From: Deinococcales bacterium
GTDB taxonomy: Bacteria > Deinococcota > Deinococci > Deinococcales > Deinococcaceae
Direction: 5' to 3'
Assembly (NCBI GenBank): GCA_025359705.1
Contig: JANYFS010000284.1
Coordinates: 1-8,184, forward strand
DNA length: 8,184 nt
Shown here: positions 7,482 through 8,184 of the stretch, one piece after another
How the letters are laid out: each line of letters opens with the position of its first letter
Numbering within the stretch: position 1 is the first letter of the stretch
Notes under the pieces: model-generated
Databases searched by the model: none
What the model was told of the DNA's origin: nothing
The model's input: the letters and a program-made list of their open reading frames with translations, nothing else
Translations under genes and position numbers: made by a program

Positions 7482-7498
7482 CCCTCGAGCTTCGGGGG
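7482..7498. terminator. Small hairpin between convergent genes, possible weak terminator
   Basis: CCCTCGA, loop GCT, TCGGGGG can form a seven-pair stem with one T-G wobble. It starts six bases after the methyltransferase stop and lies between two convergent genes, where a bidirectional terminator would be expected. On the + strand no T-run follows; on the - strand it is followed by TTGTATTATG, which is only modestly T-rich. One CTCGAG copy forms part of the stem. Rho-dependent ending, or no terminator function, is equally possible. Confidence 0.3.
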
Positions 7499-7524
7499 AC
7501 TTCGTACAGCATAAAAGCAACATA

Positions 7525-7968
7525 TCATTTCAATCCCGAATCCCGTAACCAAGCCAACAGATCCCCAGGGCGCACTACCAATACCCTCGAGCCATCCATA
7601 CGTTGCAATTGCCCCAATACCAATAAATCGTTGTCCAAAGTCACCAAAGCATCGGCATCGCTCGAGACGGTCAAACACACCAAATAATCGTCGTTTAGAT
7701 CTCGAGTGGCTTGAGGTGGGTCGGGTGGGTCGGGCCAGATTTGGGCAGTTTGCTGAAAACTTAAAATCGCTTGCTCGGGATCGCTGGGTTGAAAACGACC
7801 TTGCAATTTGGGCTTGCGTAAGGTTTGTAAGAGTTCATCGAAAAGCTGAAGACTGGCAATCACCTCAAACATGGCTTCATCTCGCCATAAACGCAAAGTT
7901 TCACCACTGCCCCCGCTGGGGTTTAGAATTCCTGCCACGTAAACGCTGGTGTCGAGTACAACCTTCAT
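7525..7968 (-). CDS. PIN-domain ribonuclease toxin (VapC-like, PIN family toxin component)
   Basis: A complete 147-residue protein of the PIN fold, expected to be a Mg-dependent RNase that blocks growth when released from its antitoxin. It opens with MKVVLDTSVYVAG, giving the first acidic residue Asp6. FDELLQTL supplies the conserved Glu45, LNDDYLV gives Asp93/Asp94, and ALVTLDNDLL gives Asp112/Asp114. These match the acidic quartet of the PIN toxin-component group (COG1569-like) rather than classical short VapC proteins. ATG (7968-7966) overlaps the antitoxin TGA as ATGA, and no clear Shine-Dalgarno precedes it, so translation should be coupled to the antitoxin. It faces the methyltransferase gene tail to tail with a 48-base gap. 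The target RNA cannot be told from the sequence. Confidence 0.8.
   Translation of the reverse strand: MKVVLDTSVYVAGILNPSGGSGETLRLWRDEAMFEVIASLQLFDELLQTLRKPKLQGRFQPSDPEQAILSFQQTAQIWPDPPDPPQATRDLNDDYLVCLTVSSDADALVTLDNDLLVLGQLQRMDGSRVLVVRPGDLLAWLRDSGLK
7715..7732 (-). repeat. Tandem 9-bp duplication in the PIN toxin gene
   Basis: GGTGGGTCG on the + strand occurs twice in a row (7715-7723, 7724-7732) and encodes the Pro-rich PDPPDPP segment at residues 79-85 of the toxin, just before the third acidic cluster. It is probably an in-frame slippage product in a surface loop. Confidence 0.75.
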
Positions 7969-8184
7969 TTGGAGCGGGTTTCCCCACGGTTTTCGGCCCG
8001 TGTTTCTTGCACGGCTTCTAGGGCCAGTTGGTCGGCATCTTGCTCACTCAAATTCAAATGCGAAAAGGCATTTTGCAGCCGTGACAAAGCATTTAGGCCC
8101 AGATAGTCGCGTACTGCCCGTTCGATGATGGTTTGGTCGGGTACACCTTGACGAATCGCCGCAAGGCGGTAGGCCCGAACCACA
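7965..8184 (-). CDS. Probable ribbon-helix-helix antitoxin partner of the PIN toxin (5' end cut off)
   Basis: Seventy-two residues are visible, ending in TGA (7967-7965) that overlaps the toxin ATG. The frame is open to the right edge. GTG at 8183-8181 could in principle start it, but the visible part begins in what looks like the first helix of a ribbon-helix-helix domain (RAYRLAAIRQGV), followed by the second helix (DQTIIERAVRDYLGL). The N-terminal DNA-binding strand would therefore lie outside the window. Residues after that helix are charged and Glu/Gln rich, as expected for a toxin-binding tail. The family role is to neutralise the toxin and repress the shared promoter, which is not in view. 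The assignment rests mainly on position and helix pattern. Confidence 0.6.
   Translation of the reverse strand, partial: VVRAYRLAAIRQGVPDQTIIERAVRDYLGLNALSRLQNAFSHLNLSEQDADQLALEAVQETRAENRGETRSK

Larger units (their letters stand above)
33..7706. repeat. Dispersed over-represented palindrome CTCGAG, 56 copies
   Basis: I counted 56 copies by eye, first at 33-38 and last at 7701-7706. There are 3 in the first gene fragment, 20 in the helicase gene, 29 in the methyltransferase gene, 1 in the intergenic gap (7484-7489) and 3 in the PIN toxin gene. Within the two large genes the codon phases are: Leu-Glu (CTC GAG) 29 times, xxC-TCG-AGx (Ser-Ser or Ser-Arg) 17 times, and xCT-CGA-Gxx 3 times. Forty-six of 56 copies are followed by C or G. 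The enrichment is independent of frame and strand, so it acts at the DNA level. Its function is unknown to me. Confidence 0.95.

Noticed and set aside
7716..8021. Open frame of 101 residues on the + strand opposite the toxin
   Set aside because: It overlaps the well-supported PIN toxin and antitoxin genes on the other strand and has no recognisable features.

Overview
The window is a dense block of bacterial protein-coding DNA. It reads as the downstream part of a DISARM-like phage-defence operon on the + strand, converging on a toxin-antitoxin pair on the - strand. GC content looks moderate, with hand-sampled 60-base lines ranging from about 37% to 67%. The strongest compositional signature is the palindrome CTCGAG: I count 56 copies in 8.2 kb, where about 2 to 3 are expected by chance. 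It occurs in every gene, in all three codon phases and in the one intergenic gap. This looks like a genome-wide over-represented palindrome comparable in kind to cyanobacterial HIP1. I cannot name the host with confidence. A Deinococcota (Meiothermus-like) or Chloroflexota host is a weak guess.

Layout. Bases 1-362 hold the 3' end of a gene that begins left of the window; its tail looks like the C-terminal Vsr/DUF559-like domain found on large DUF1998-type helicases. It overlaps by four bases (ATGA) a complete 1021-residue SNF2/RapA-type helicase at 359-3424 that matches the DISARM DrmD family. Two bases after that stop comes a 1349-residue Eco57I-type N6-adenine DNA methyltransferase at 3427-7476, matching DISARM DrmMI. 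A 48-base gap with a small hairpin follows. The - strand then carries a PIN-domain ribonuclease toxin (7525-7968) overlapping by ATGA a ribbon-helix-helix-like antitoxin that runs off the right edge.

How the genes fit together. The three + strand genes are tightly coupled and should be co-transcribed from a promoter left of the window. By analogy with class 1 DISARM, the methyltransferase marks self DNA and the SNF2 motor with partner proteins acts on unmodified incoming DNA. The usual drmA-drmB-drmC block does not follow the methyltransferase; the toxin-antitoxin pair marks the operon's downstream end. Any remaining components must therefore be upstream or missing, and the nuclease-like tail of the first gene is the only possible nuclease of the + strand defence cluster visible here (the PIN-domain toxin on the other strand is a separate, probable RNase).

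Both large genes carry several perfect or near-perfect in-frame tandem repeats (6, 9 and 12 bp units), including a triplicated start codon for the methyltransferase and a (GGTACG)n tract encoding a Gly-Thr linker. No RNA gene, CRISPR array or insertion sequence is visible. There is no gene-free stretch longer than 48 bases.
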